Below, piece after piece: positions 52,059-62,280 of a DNA stretch of 64,000 nt. The stretch spans positions 1,240,001 through 1,304,000 of the forward strand of contig NZ_CP087138.1 in the NCBI RefSeq assembly GCF_021650705.1. Direction: 5' to 3'. The position numbers and the translations under genes were made by a program. Position 1 is the first letter of the stretch. Every line of letters begins with the position of its first letter. The stretch comes from Pseudomonas sp. KNUC1026 (GTDB lineage: Bacteria > Pseudomonadota > Gammaproteobacteria > Pseudomonadales > Pseudomonadaceae). The notes under the pieces are model-generated. The model did not search any database. It had not been told where the DNA came from and worked only from the letters and a program-made list of their open reading frames with translations.

Positions 52059-52560
52059 GCTTGCGAATCCACACGGCCACGGCCTGGTTGAGGCCGTCGA
52101 TGGCTTTGTCGTCCAGCCGGCATTCGGGCTTGTACACGCCTTCGACCAGTACCATCCAGCGGGTGAGGCCTGCCGCCGGGCAGCGGTTATCCAGAAACGC
52201 CAGCCACTGGCGGCCGTTGAGCGTGTGGCTGTTGCTGCCTGGGTAGTGAATGCGGCACAGGCGTTTGAGCAGGCCATTGAGTTGCTGCAGCCAGGCCCCG
52301 GCCGGCGCGCTGCCATAGGGGCGTGTCAGCATGGCCAGCTCGATCAACGCTTCGGTGCGCAGTGGGTCCTGTTCGCTGGCGGGCTCTTCGATCGGTTCTT
52401 CGACGACGGGGGCCCGGCGCGGGCGCCAGTGCCGGTAGCGCCAGGCCAGGCCCGCCAGTGCCAGCAGCAACACCGGCAGCGCCCACCAGCCCGGGGCCAG
52501 CGGCCAGGCACTCACCTGGGGCGGTGGGATCAGCGGTTCGAGCTGCAGCAGGCTGGTCAT
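52051..52560 (-). CDS. DUF4381 family membrane protein
   Basis: A 169-residue protein with one TM (GWWALPVLLLALAGLAW, about residues 24-41) and a cytoplasmic domain with LKRLCRIHYPG and GRQWLAFLDNRCP, the DUF4381 signature. Always found in moxR-bat operons; its specific role is unknown. It overlaps the DUF58 gene (ATGA) and batA. Confidence 0.88.
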   Translation of the reverse strand: MTSLLQLEPLIPPPQVSAWPLAPGWWALPVLLLALAGLAWRYRHWRPRRAPVVEEPIEEPASEQDPLRTEALIELAMLTRPYGSAPAGAWLQQLNGLLKRLCRIHYPGSNSHTLNGRQWLAFLDNRCPAAGLTRWMVLVEGVYKPECRLDDKAIDGLNQAVAVWIRKHV

Positions 52561-53501
52561 CGCGCAGCCTTCGCCCGCGGCGGGTTCAGGTAGTCGCGCA
52601 GCTGCTCGACCGGGTCGCGCTCGGTGCCAAGTGGCAGCAGCAGGATGCCGGCCTGAACCGCCAGGCGCTCCCAGCGCGTGCGGCGCGCTTCGGCCAGCTC
52701 GGCGTAGGCCTGGCGCAAGGGCGCGCGTTGGGTGTCCAGATCCAGCACTTGCTCGCCCTGGGCGAAGCGCAGCAGGCCGGCGGCGGGCAGGGCGTGGTCG
52801 AGCGGGTCGCTCACCGGCAGTAACAACACGTCGCAGTGGCGGGCCAACAGGCTCAGTTGCTGTTCTGCGGTGGGCTCCAGCGCGCGTGCATCGCAGACGA
52901 CGATGGCCAGGCTGCCGGGGCGCAGCACCTCGCGCGCACGGCGCAGGGCGGCGCCAAAATTGCCCGGCTCCGGGCTGCCGTCAGCGTCCAGGGCCTGGTT
53001 GAGCTGGGCCAGGCGCGCGAGCAGTTGCAGCAGGCTCTGCTTGCTGCGGCGCGGCTTGATCTCGTAGTGCTCGCCGTCACCGAACACCAGCCCGCCAACG
53101 CGATCATTGTGCTCAAGCGTTGCCCAGCCCATCAACGCAGCCACCCGTGCGGCGACTACCGACTTGAACGCCAGCGCGCTGCCGAAGAACAGCCGCCGGC
53201 TCTGCTCCACCAGCAGAAACACCGGGCGCTCGCGCTCCTCGTGAAACAGCTTGGTGTGTGGCTCCTGAGTGCGCGCGGTAACGCGCCAGTCGATGTTGCG
53301 AACGTCGTCGCCGGCCTGGTAAACGCGCACCTGGTCGAAGTCCACACCGCGCCCGCGCAGCTTCGAGTGATGCAGCCCCACCAGCGGCCCGCGCTGGCCA
53401 GGGCGGGCGAACAGCTGCACTTCGCGCACGCGGTGGCGCATCTCGATCAGGTCGGCCAGGGCCACCTTGACGCGGGAAGCAGGGTTGGCGGAATTGGGCA
53501 T
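52557..53501 (-). CDS. DUF58 domain-containing protein
   Basis: A 314-residue protein with the DUF58 core DDVRNIDWRVTART and the downstream ERPVFLLVEQSRR, a VWA-like fold related to complement-type chaperone partners of MoxR ATPases. No TM helix is seen. It follows moxR by 8 bases and overlaps DUF4381. Confidence 0.92.
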   Translation of the reverse strand: MPNSANPASRVKVALADLIEMRHRVREVQLFARPGQRGPLVGLHHSKLRGRGVDFDQVRVYQAGDDVRNIDWRVTARTQEPHTKLFHEERERPVFLLVEQSRRLFFGSALAFKSVVAARVAALMGWATLEHNDRVGGLVFGDGEHYEIKPRRSKQSLLQLLARLAQLNQALDADGSPEPGNFGAALRRAREVLRPGSLAIVVCDARALEPTAEQQLSLLARHCDVLLLPVSDPLDHALPAAGLLRFAQGEQVLDLDTQRAPLRQAYAELAEARRTRWERLAVQAGILLLPLGTERDPVEQLRDYLNPPRAKAAR

Positions 53502-53509
53502 GCCGGGCC

Positions 53510-54469
53510 TCAGGCGACCGCGACCACGTCGAGGATGCGCTGGATCACGCGGTCCTGGTCAACCCCGGCCGCTTCGGCCTCGAACGACAGGATCAGGCGG
53601 TGGCGCAGCACGTCGAACACCACGGCCTGAATATCTTCGGGGCTCACGAAGTCTCGCCCGGCGAGCCAGGCATGGGCACGCGCGCAGCGGTCCAGGGCAA
53701 TCGAGCCGCGCGGGCTGGCGCCGTAGGCCAGCCATTCGGCAAGCTCAGGGTCATAGCGGCCGGGGGTGCGAGTGGCCATCACCAATTGCACCAGGTATTC
53801 CTCCACGGCATCGGCCATATACAGCCCGAGGATCTCCCGACGCGCGGCGAAGATCGCCTGCTGGGTGACCCGCCGCTCGGGTTTGGCCTCGCCACCGAGC
53901 GCCTCGCCGCGGGCCTGCTGGAGAATCTTGCGTTCCACGCTGGCGTCCGGGAAGCCGATCTTGACGTGCATCAGGAAGCGGTCGAGCTGGGCCTCGGGCA
54001 AGGGGTAGGTACCCTCTTGCTCGATGGGGTTTTGCGTGGCCATCACCAGGAACAGCGGGGAAAGGTCATAAGTGCTGCGCCCCACGCTCACCTGGCGTTC
54101 GGCCATGGCCTCGAGCAGCGCCGATTGCACCTTGGCCGGCGCGCGGTTGATTTCGTCGGCCAGCACCAGGTTGTGGAAGATAGGCCCTTGCTGGAATACG
54201 AAGCTGCCGGTTTCCGGGCGGTAGATCTCGGTGCCGGTGATGTCGGCCGGCAGCAGATCAGGGGTGAACTGAATGCGGTGGAACTGCGCCTCGATGCCCT
54301 CGGCCAGCTCCTTGATCGCGCGGGTCTTGGCAAGGCCCGGCGCGCCCTCTACCAACATGTGGCCATCGGCGAGCAGCACCATCAGCAGGCGGTCGATGAG
54401 CTTGTCCTGGCCCAGGATCTGCGTGGCCAGAAAGTTGCGCAGCGCGATGAGCGCTTCACGGTGTTCCAT
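53510..54469 (-). CDS. moxR: MoxR-family AAA+ ATPase
   Basis: A 319-residue AAA+ chaperone-like ATPase, first gene of the operon. Walker A is GAPGLAKTR, Walker B VLADEINRAPAKVQSALLEAM-type (shown in part: LADEINRAPAK), sensor 1 FLVMATQNPIEQEGTYPLPE. It is thought to act with the VWA proteins encoded downstream. I chose the ATG at 54469 (MEHREALIALRNF); an open extension upstream is not family-like. The 287 bases between 54470 and 54756 hold its promoter region but no gene. Confidence 0.93.
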   Translation of the reverse strand: MEHREALIALRNFLATQILGQDKLIDRLLMVLLADGHMLVEGAPGLAKTRAIKELAEGIEAQFHRIQFTPDLLPADITGTEIYRPETGSFVFQQGPIFHNLVLADEINRAPAKVQSALLEAMAERQVSVGRSTYDLSPLFLVMATQNPIEQEGTYPLPEAQLDRFLMHVKIGFPDASVERKILQQARGEALGGEAKPERRVTQQAIFAARREILGLYMADAVEEYLVQLVMATRTPGRYDPELAEWLAYGASPRGSIALDRCARAHAWLAGRDFVSPEDIQAVVFDVLRHRLILSFEAEAAGVDQDRVIQRILDVVAVA

Positions 54470-54756
54470 GGGAGAAGAGTTCCTGAGTGGGCGCCGGGGG
54501 CCGAGCTCCGGGCCGCCGGGAGGTGGCGGCGCGCCATTGTACTGCATCGTGCATCGGGTGTGGTGGAGATGTTCGAACCGCCTCTGCCTGCAAGACTTGA
54601 CAGTATCCAATTGTGTTTAGAGGGGTATATTCTGAAAGCCAGCCTCTGCTGGATGTTTTCAAATTTGAAGTCTGCTGAATATGCGCGGGCGAAGTATCGC
54701 CTTAGGTTTCACGTATCTTCCGGATTTCAGCGCTGCAACCTGATTTGGTGGTTGGA

Positions 54757-55683
54757 ATGAAGATATCCCTCCCGCCCGTACCTGCAAAAAACGCATGCTC
54801 TGCCGATAGGAAAGTATCCATGCTTTTGGACAGTTTGAACCATACGCCGATCGGGCGATATATTGATAAGTCGATCATCCATAGTTCGTCGCCTCCCTAC
54901 GGTGGTGGTGCGCGAAGAGGTGGAGCAGGTTTACATGGCGAATGGAGTGAGCATTGGCCCGGTTATTTATGGGGTTCTGGTTACCGCGCTTACATGCCGG
55001 CGCTACTGAAATTCAATCGGTCGGACACTTCCAGTCCATGGGGTGTGGGTGGGCTAAATTCATATCGTTTCTGCAATGCTGATCCAGTCAATCATGTGGA
55101 TGCTACCGGCCATGGCGCTACGGGGTTGGTGGGTTTGCTGTTCGCCTCTCAAGCGGTCGCTACCGGCAAAGGCGTGCAGGCCTTGGGCGCTCTGGATGGA
55201 ATACTCTTCAAACATCTGAACGCCGGAAGCATTCTCTCGCTTTCTGAAACATCGAAGAGTCTATACATCGAGGTTGCGCCGAGACTGCTGGAAGCAAGAG
55301 CTCTAATCACTCAGGCGTATCTCCAGCGTAAGGCTCTTCCTGGTTTGTATAGAGAGTTGGTAGGTGCTGCTTTGCTTCGTCCGGGCGCACAAATGAACTC
55401 GTTGTTGCCTGTTGTGGCTGGTTATGCACAGAATGCAGAATCGTTTTATAAGGTGTATGGGGTTGCTGTGGAGAGTGCAACACTTTCAACAGTTTTCACG
55501 GGGCCGATGACAAAAAACGCAGTCGCGGTATTTCAAAGAACCTCGGCGGCTGTGGCGTCGCGTAGGTTCAACGTATTCAGAAATGGTCTCCCAACCTATC
55601 CAGGTCTAATGGGAGAGGTCGAGCACGTCTATGGAGCCGAAATTCGCAGTTGGATCAGGAACGATATCCGCCGGGCTTTCTGA
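54757..55683 (+). CDS. Orphan RHS repeat-associated core protein with unknown C-terminal domain
   Basis: A 308-residue protein with a short non-RHS N-terminus, then a compact RHS-core-like segment (LWGSGYRAYMPALLKFNRSD, then WGVGGLNSYRFCNADPVNHVD) at about residues 75-120, ending at ATGHG. The C-terminal 190 residues are hydrophobic in parts and unlike any family I know; by analogy with Rhs proteins it could be a toxin tip. The base composition is more AT-rich than its neighbours. There is no long RHS repeat upstream and no obvious immunity gene downstream, so it is an orphan tip, possibly acquired. Confidence 0.78.
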   Translation: MKISLPPVPAKNACSADRKVSMLLDSLNHTPIGRYIDKSIIHSSSPPYGGGARRGGAGLHGEWSEHWPGYLWGSGYRAYMPALLKFNRSDTSSPWGVGGLNSYRFCNADPVNHVDATGHGATGLVGLLFASQAVATGKGVQALGALDGILFKHLNAGSILSLSETSKSLYIEVAPRLLEARALITQAYLQRKALPGLYRELVGAALLRPGAQMNSLLPVVAGYAQNAESFYKVYGVAVESATLSTVFTGPMTKNAVAVFQRTSAAVASRRFNVFRNGLPTYPGLMGEVEHVYGAEIRSWIRNDIRRAF

Positions 55684-55764
55684 TTGGTGAAAGGATAAGT
55701 GGCGCGAAGCAGTGTTTCTGGATTGGATGCTGGCGAATGTCAGATGACATACCATGACTTTTCT

Positions 55765-56620
55765 TCAGTCCTCAGCAAGGACTGTTAGCAGATGCTGATT
55801 GATCTGCGCTGTCTTGAGCACCAGCACATCACTTTCCAGCCGGTCCAGCACCGCCTCGGCCGTGTTGCCGATCAGGGCGCCGGCGATGCCGGTGCGGGCT
55901 ACGGTGCCGATCACGGTCACTGCCACATTCAATTGGCTGGCCACCAGCGGGATGATCACATCGGCTGGGCCATCTGCGATGTGCAGGCGCTCGTCAGGGA
56001 TATCGAAGTGGTCCTGCAGGCTTTGGTAATGCGCCTGATAGGGCTCCAGCACCTGGTCACGGCGTTGGAATTGGGGCGCCGGCGCGGCCAGGGCGGGCAG
56101 TGGATGTGCGCTGACCAGGTGCAGTTCGGCATGGGCCAGCTCAGCGATCTGAAAGGCCTGGTCGATGATCTGATCCTGCAGCTCGCGGTGCTGGCCGTCT
56201 GCATTGCCCACGTCCACCGCTGCCAGCACGCGGCCTTCGCGCCAGCGCCGGGCGTGGCGCACCATCAATACCGGCGCTGGGCAATGGCGAAGCAATTGCC
56301 AGTCAGGAGGGGTACAGCGCATTGAGGGCACCGTCGGGGACGTGCTGTTTGATCACCAGGTCGCATCCCTCGGCTTGCTGCACCAGGATCACCGTGCGGT
56401 GCAACGTCTGGTCCCAGGCCTGCTCGCCGCTGACGCTGTAGCCTTCGTCGGCAAGCCCGGCCTTCAGCCCCGCCAGCAGCGCAGTGCGGTCATGGTGGCG
56501 GTCACACACCAGCAGGTGCAGGTGGGCGCCGGTGGCCTGGGCGATCAGGCGGGCGCGGTTCAGGGCCAGCGGTGGGTGCTCGGCACCCAGCACCACCAGC
56601 AGGCGGCCAATGTCGTACAT
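55765..56620 (-). CDS. Tandem-domain universal stress protein, UspE-like (frame disrupted)
   Basis: About 285 residues with two Usp-like domains. The first (MYDIGRLLVVLGAEHPPLAL) and the second (GRVLAAVDVGNADGQH; VIGTVARTGIAGALIGNTAE with the ATP-type glycine pattern) are in different frames, joined by adding one base near 56313. Start at ATG 56620, with GAGGG eight bases upstream. It is divergent from miaE by 84 bases. Likely a stress-response protein; the ligand is unknown. Confidence 0.85.
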
Positions 56621-56704
56621 GGTCAAACCCTCGGGTTGCTCATGCTATGAGCGTAGCCGCCGCGCCGGTATACTCCGCGGTTTTTCTCCACGCCAGGGCC
56701 CGCC

Positions 56705-57314
56705 ATGCTGTCTGAAATCCATGACTTTCTCGGTTGCCGCACGCCAGAGGCCTGGGTTCAGGCGGCGCTGGCCGACCCCGTCGACCATGCTCATCGACCA
56801 CAAGAACTGTGAGTTCAAGGCCGCCGCCACCGCCATGAGCCTGATCGCCAAGTACAACGGCCACCTGGACCTGGTGAACTTCATGTCGCGCCTGGCCCGC
56901 GAGGAGCTGGTGCACCACGAGCAGGTGCTGCGCATCATGAAGCGGCGCAAGGTCGAGGTGCTGCCGCTTTCGGCCGGGCGCTACGCCTCGGGGCTGCGGG
57001 CGCTGGTGCGCAATCACGAGCCGGTGAAGCTGGTCGATACGCTGGTGGTGGGCGCTTTCATCGAGGCCCGCAGCTGCGAGCGCTTCGAGGCACTGGTGCC
57101 GCACCTGGACGAAGACCTCGGCATCTTCTACCACGGCCTGCTCAAGAGCGAGGCCCGGCACTACCAGGGCTATCTGAAGCTGGCGCATCAGTATGGCGAT
57201 GCGGCGGATATCGCGCGCACGGTCGAGAAAGTGCGCGTGGCCGAGGCTGAGTTGATCCAGGCGCCGGATGAGGTGTTTCGGTTTCACAGCGGGGTGCCGG
57301 TGGCGGCCTACTGA
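56705..57314 (+). CDS. miaE: tRNA-(ms2io6A)-hydroxylase (frame disrupted)
   Basis: About 202 residues; a ferritin-like di-iron oxygenase that hydroxylates ms2i6A37 of tRNA. The iron-binding helices include TMLIDHKNCEFKAAATAMS, REELVHHEQVL and ARSCERFEAL, and the motif SEARHYQGYL. The N-terminal 27 residues (MLSEIHDFLGCRTPEAW) are in another frame; one base must be removed near 56783. It is convergent with the TOPRIM-like gene (6 bases between stops). Confidence 0.9.
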
Positions 57315-57320
57315 GCTTCG

Positions 57321-58052
57321 CTAACGCAAGCTTTGAAACGCTTCCAGTGCTCGTTCATGAAAACGCGCGAAACTTGGCATTTGCTCGGCGAGTGCGGGGA
57401 GGTCTGCCGGGTTGGTTTCCAGCCGGCTGACCAGCACTTCGGTAGTGGCTTCAATTCCCAACGCACTGGCAAGTGCGGCCTTGGCCGATCGTGGAGAGCC
57501 GTCATTGCCGGGCAGTGCCTCGAAGGCCGCGCAATGCTGATAGGGTTGGTCTTTGAACATGCACAAAAACCAGGCCTCGGACTTGGGCTGTGGCAGCATG
57601 GGCACGGCTCTTTCAAAGCCTGAACGCTCGAAGCCGGCGATCATGGAGTCGAACTTGCGTTGTGCTTCACTGGCCGGGGAGCTTGCAGTGCCATCTGCGT
57701 CGCGAAACAGAAAAGCAACCACGGCATCGTTTTCAGCGCGTTCAAGATGGTTAGCGACCTCGCCTAACATCCAGGCATTGATGAAATAGAAACCGGTCTC
57801 GACGCTGCGCTTCTTCCCGGGTAAAGCAACCGAGCGCCGCCCTTTGCTGCGTACAACCAATTCCTGCTTGCAGCAGTACCGGTAAGTCTGGGGCCAGGTT
57901 TGTAGCGGGCTGTAGCCCAGCGCGTGTTCGGCAATCTGGTCTATCAGCAAGCTCAACGGCCCGAACCTGATCTCCTCGCCCTGGCTAATGGCTGCCGCGA
58001 TCTTGCTCTCACCCAGGTCACTGGGGCCTTCACCGCTGAGAAGAATGATCAC
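57321..58052 (-). CDS. TOPRIM-like (DUF4276-type) protein, partner of AAA ATPase
   Basis: A 243-residue soluble protein. It begins with a hydrophobic strand and EGxxD motif (MIILLSGEGPSDLGES, glutamate at residue 8), has a DxD in FLFRDADGTA (about residues 117-121) and later PMLPQPKSEAWFLC, similar to the conserved EAW segment of DUF4276 proteins. These are the acidic motifs of a TOPRIM fold (metal-dependent nuclease or related). The GTG start overlaps the ATPase stop (GTGA), so the two are co-translated. I infer the effector role from PARIS/AbiL-type pairs; the sequence alone does not prove it. Confidence 0.72.
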   Translation of the reverse strand: MIILLSGEGPSDLGESKIAAAISQGEEIRFGPLSLLIDQIAEHALGYSPLQTWPQTYRYCCKQELVVRSKGRRSVALPGKKRSVETGFYFINAWMLGEVANHLERAENDAVVAFLFRDADGTASSPASEAQRKFDSMIAGFERSGFERAVPMLPQPKSEAWFLCMFKDQPYQHCAAFEALPGNDGSPRSAKAALASALGIEATTEVLVSRLETNPADLPALAEQMPSFARFHERALEAFQSLR

Positions 58053-59219
58053 CAGGCCCTCTTGCTCAACGAGATCCGGCGGTGCTCATCCAGATGGCGG
58101 CAAGCGTCGGCCAGAGTAGACAGCTGCGTATCGGCAAAGGCTTCGCCCGGCCCCATGATCTTAAGTTTTTCAGCCATATGTGAAAGGCTGAAAAGGGGCC
58201 TGCTCTGCGTACAGCCATCGTTTGCCCGGTAGATGAAATGCACAGCCTTGCGGGCAGACTTCATCAGGCAGATAGTTGAGCACCATAGGGCTATGGGAGG
58301 TAACCAGGATTTGTTGGCCTGAGTTGAGCAATACCTCCACCAATTGCTCCGTGACCTCGGGGTTCACGCCGTTTTCGATCTCATCGAATATGAGCAGGGA
58401 ATGGCCGGAAAGGGTTTGCGCCAGAATTGCCAGGATCCTCAGCAGGCCGTCATTGACGTGGCGTGCTTCCGTTTCGATTTGTTCCTGTTTTGTTTTCTCG
58501 ATCAGATAGAGGTTCTTCCATCCCGCCTGCCGCCTTTTGACTTTGAAGTCGACAATGTGGGGGTAGAAATGCTGCAGCGACTCCAGCAGTTTCTGATGCT
58601 GCTCGGTGGTGAGGTCGAACAGGAATGAGGACAACCGCTCGCCGCCTGAGCCGATGTCCACGGCTTTGTTGCGTTGTGGCGTACGCATCAGATGGGGTGC
58701 CAGCAGTTCGAGCGACCTTATGTTCCTGATTTCGTCCCTGACCAGGATCAGCTCACTGTGGAGGATCTTTTCCTGCAGGGCAGATAATAGCGACCCGCTG
58801 TATTTGAAATCGATGACCTGGCCCGGCGAGTCGAAGAGGATGTATTTACCCTTGGAGACTTTGAGCAGGTCGCAGCTGTCGGACAGCCGTGTAACTCGCT
58901 CGGATGTGCATTTCATCGAGCGCAGGTTGGTGTTGCTGACCCATTCGTACAATTCGCCTGACGGTGCGCGGATTCTGAGGGCAAGCTCGATGTTAGTAGC
59001 TGAAGTTAATTTGGAATGAAGGTCGGCAGCCGTCCAGTCACGCTTGTCGAGCCATTTTTCCAGATCGCCTTTTACCAGTTGCGCGGTGAAATCCAGCGCC
59101 TGCAGAACGGTGGTTTTACCGGCGCCGTTAAGGCCGACCAGACAATTGAACTGGCCCAGGTCCGTGATCGAAAAGTCGACCAGGGACTTGAACCCTGAAA
59201 TATGAATGCTGACGATCAT
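58049..59219 (-). CDS. AAA (ABC/OLD-class, AAA15-like) ATPase (frame disrupted near C-terminus)
   Basis: About 390 residues. The N-terminus MIVSIHISGFKSLVDFSI leads to Walker A GLNGAGKTT (residues 28-36). The signature-like DIGSGGERLSSFLFDL is followed by Walker B LLIFDEIENGVNP and the switch-histidine segment LVTSHSPMVLNYLPDE, the arrangement of SMC/OLD-type ATPases. After this the frame changes near 58258; correcting one base gives DEVARKAVHFIYRAND and a C-terminus ending at 58049. Its composition is visibly less GC-rich than the flanking genes. First gene of a two-gene operon with the TOPRIM-like gene. Confidence 0.85.
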
Positions 59220-59468
59220 AGGTGACCTGTCATGGATTTGAATTCTGCTAGAGCGGCTGAACCGAGGTCGCAAATCCTACTCCAGCCATCGGGAGCCTGC
59301 CACTGGACAGGCCCCTGACAACATGACCTGCCGTGTCCGGCAGTCTTTCGTTGATGTTTGGCGCACCAGACTCTTCCACTCACCCAATCAACCCATAAAC
59401 AATCCAAAATTCCCAAACACCCCCGCCAGCCCGCATGATCTGCTCCTACCTCAACCCAGGAGCCTGCC

Positions 59469-60647
<1,179 letters not shown>

Positions 60648-60745
60648 GATATCCGCCTCAGTCTCAAGCGCAACGGCCGTCACTCGGTGGCCATTGCCTG
60701 GAGGGCAGCGTGTGCGCGCATCTGCTTCTTGCCTGGTGTTGAGCC

Positions 60746-61145
60746 TTGACGGCGTGGGCGGTACCAACCAACGCGGCGGAGCCTGCAGACGGCAATGCCT
60801 GGCGTGCCTGGGACGAACACAGCCGAAGGGTATTCGTGGCGGGGGCACTGGATGGGGCTGAGCTGGGTGCGACGGTGGCAGTGTTGGGCTGCAACCTCAA
60901 GGCCGAGGATCAACAGCAGCGGGCGTGCAACCAGGCCACCATCGACGCGTATCGGGCGGGGCAGCAACGCTACCTGCAAGGGTTGGCACCCGAGCAGCTC
61001 ATGCAGGGCCTCGACGTGCTGCTACAGCGACCCGCAAAACCGCGCGATACTGCTGCGCGCGGGTTTGCAGGCCGTTGTCTACCAGGCGGGTGGGCTGCCC
61101 GATCCGCAGTCACTGATCGAGGCCTATCGGCATCGGGCGCCCTGA
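60746..61145 (+). CDS. Hypothetical secreted protein (broken frame)
   Basis: A short protein of about 130 residues that I do not recognise. After a hydrophobic beginning (possible signal peptide: LLLAWC in front, then LTAWAVPTNAAEP) comes WRAWDEHSRRVFVAGALDG and NLKAEDQQQRACNQA. One extra base near 61021 separates this from the C-terminus YSDPQNRAILLRAGLQAV. The N-terminal boundary is uncertain: an in-frame TGA at 60740 cuts off the likely signal peptide, so a further error may exist. It ends three bases before the convergent RTX gene. Confidence 0.5.
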
Positions 61146-61148
61146 GGC

Positions 61149-62080
61149 TCAGGCGACTGCGTCGTGGTGAGCCTGGCCGACCACTTCCACTTCCGGTGCC
61201 AATTCAGCGATTTGCACGCTGGCTGCACTGCTCGCATCGAGCTTGGTGCTGCTGGTGGAAGCGAATACGAAGTTGCTGGCGCTCAGCTGGCCGATGAAGT
61301 CACCGTGCAGTGCGACTTCGAAACGGTTGCCGTCAGCGTCCAGGTCACGCGATTTCACGTAGGTGCGGGTGCCGCTTTCGTTCAGGACGATGTCCAGGGT
61401 GTTGTCGTGGCCATTGCCCAGGCCGGTGAAGCCCAGGCGGACACGTCGATGCGGTCGGCGCTGACGTTGAAGTCCTTGATGCGGTCGCCGTGGTTGCCGT
61501 CGGCCTGGCTGTAGTTGCGGTAGCTGTCGAGCAGGTCGTCGTAGCGGAACACGTTGGCGCCGCCGTTGCCGGTCAGCACGTCACGGCCCAGGCCGCCGAC
61601 GAAGGTTTCGTTGGCGTCGGTGCCGGTCAGGCGGTCGTTGCCGTCGGTGCCGATGATCAGGCGCTCGAACAGCACGTTGCTTTCGTTCAGCGAGCCCAGC
61701 AGGTTGCCCTTGAAGCCGATTTCAAAGCGGTTGCCATCGGCGTCGGCTTCGAAGCTTTTCAGGTAGGTGCGATCGGTTTCGGCGTTGTAGCGTACTGCCA
61801 GGGTGCCGTTCAGGCCGTTGCCCAGGCCTTTGAAGCCCAGGTCGGCGATGTCGACCTTGTCTTCGCTGGGGTTAAAGTCGGTGATCAGGTCGGCGAAGCT
61901 CTTGGTGGCGGTCCGGTAGCTGTCACTGATGTCGGTGAAACGGAAGATGTCTGCGCCGGCGCCGCCGGTCAGCTTGTCGGCACCCGCGCCGCCAATGATC
62001 AGATCGTTGCCGCTGGTGCCGACCAATACATCTTTGCCGTCGGTACCTTCGATGCGGTTAGGAGCTTTTGCAGTTGCCAT
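61149..62080 (-). CDS. RTX calcium-binding protein, two AlgE-type R-modules (frame disrupted)
   Basis: About 310 residues made of two repeated halves of about 150 residues. Each starts with glycine/aspartate-rich nonapeptides (GTSGNDLIIGGAGADKLTGG in the first, GTDANETFVGGLGRDVLTGN in the second) that form a calcium-binding beta-roll, then a DSYR segment and a tail with TYLKSFEADADGNRFEI / TYVKSRDLDADGNRFEV. This is the R-module plan of mannuronan C5-epimerases, but no epimerase A-module is present. No signal peptide, so type I secretion is expected. One base is missing near 61435 (restoring DVSALGFTGLG). Confidence 0.82.
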
Positions 62081-62280
62081 AGGTTTCCTCGTCCATGTAA
62101 GCCGCCCCAGCAGGCACTGGTGCGGCAGGTAAGCGCGAAAGTGCGCGCTTGTGTGACAGGCATCACACAAACCGGTGCCGAGGGCCGCTTGGCTAAATCT
62201 GTAATGGTGCTGCACGGTGTGGCTTTTACCCCCCGGTTTCGCCTTAGCGTGTGCCCATTCCCGGCCACGCCAGACCTCCC

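Noticed and set aside
54597-54640. TTGACA and TATATT upstream of the Rhs-type gene
   Set aside because: The hexamers look good, but the spacer is 23 bases, too long for a sigma-70 promoter.
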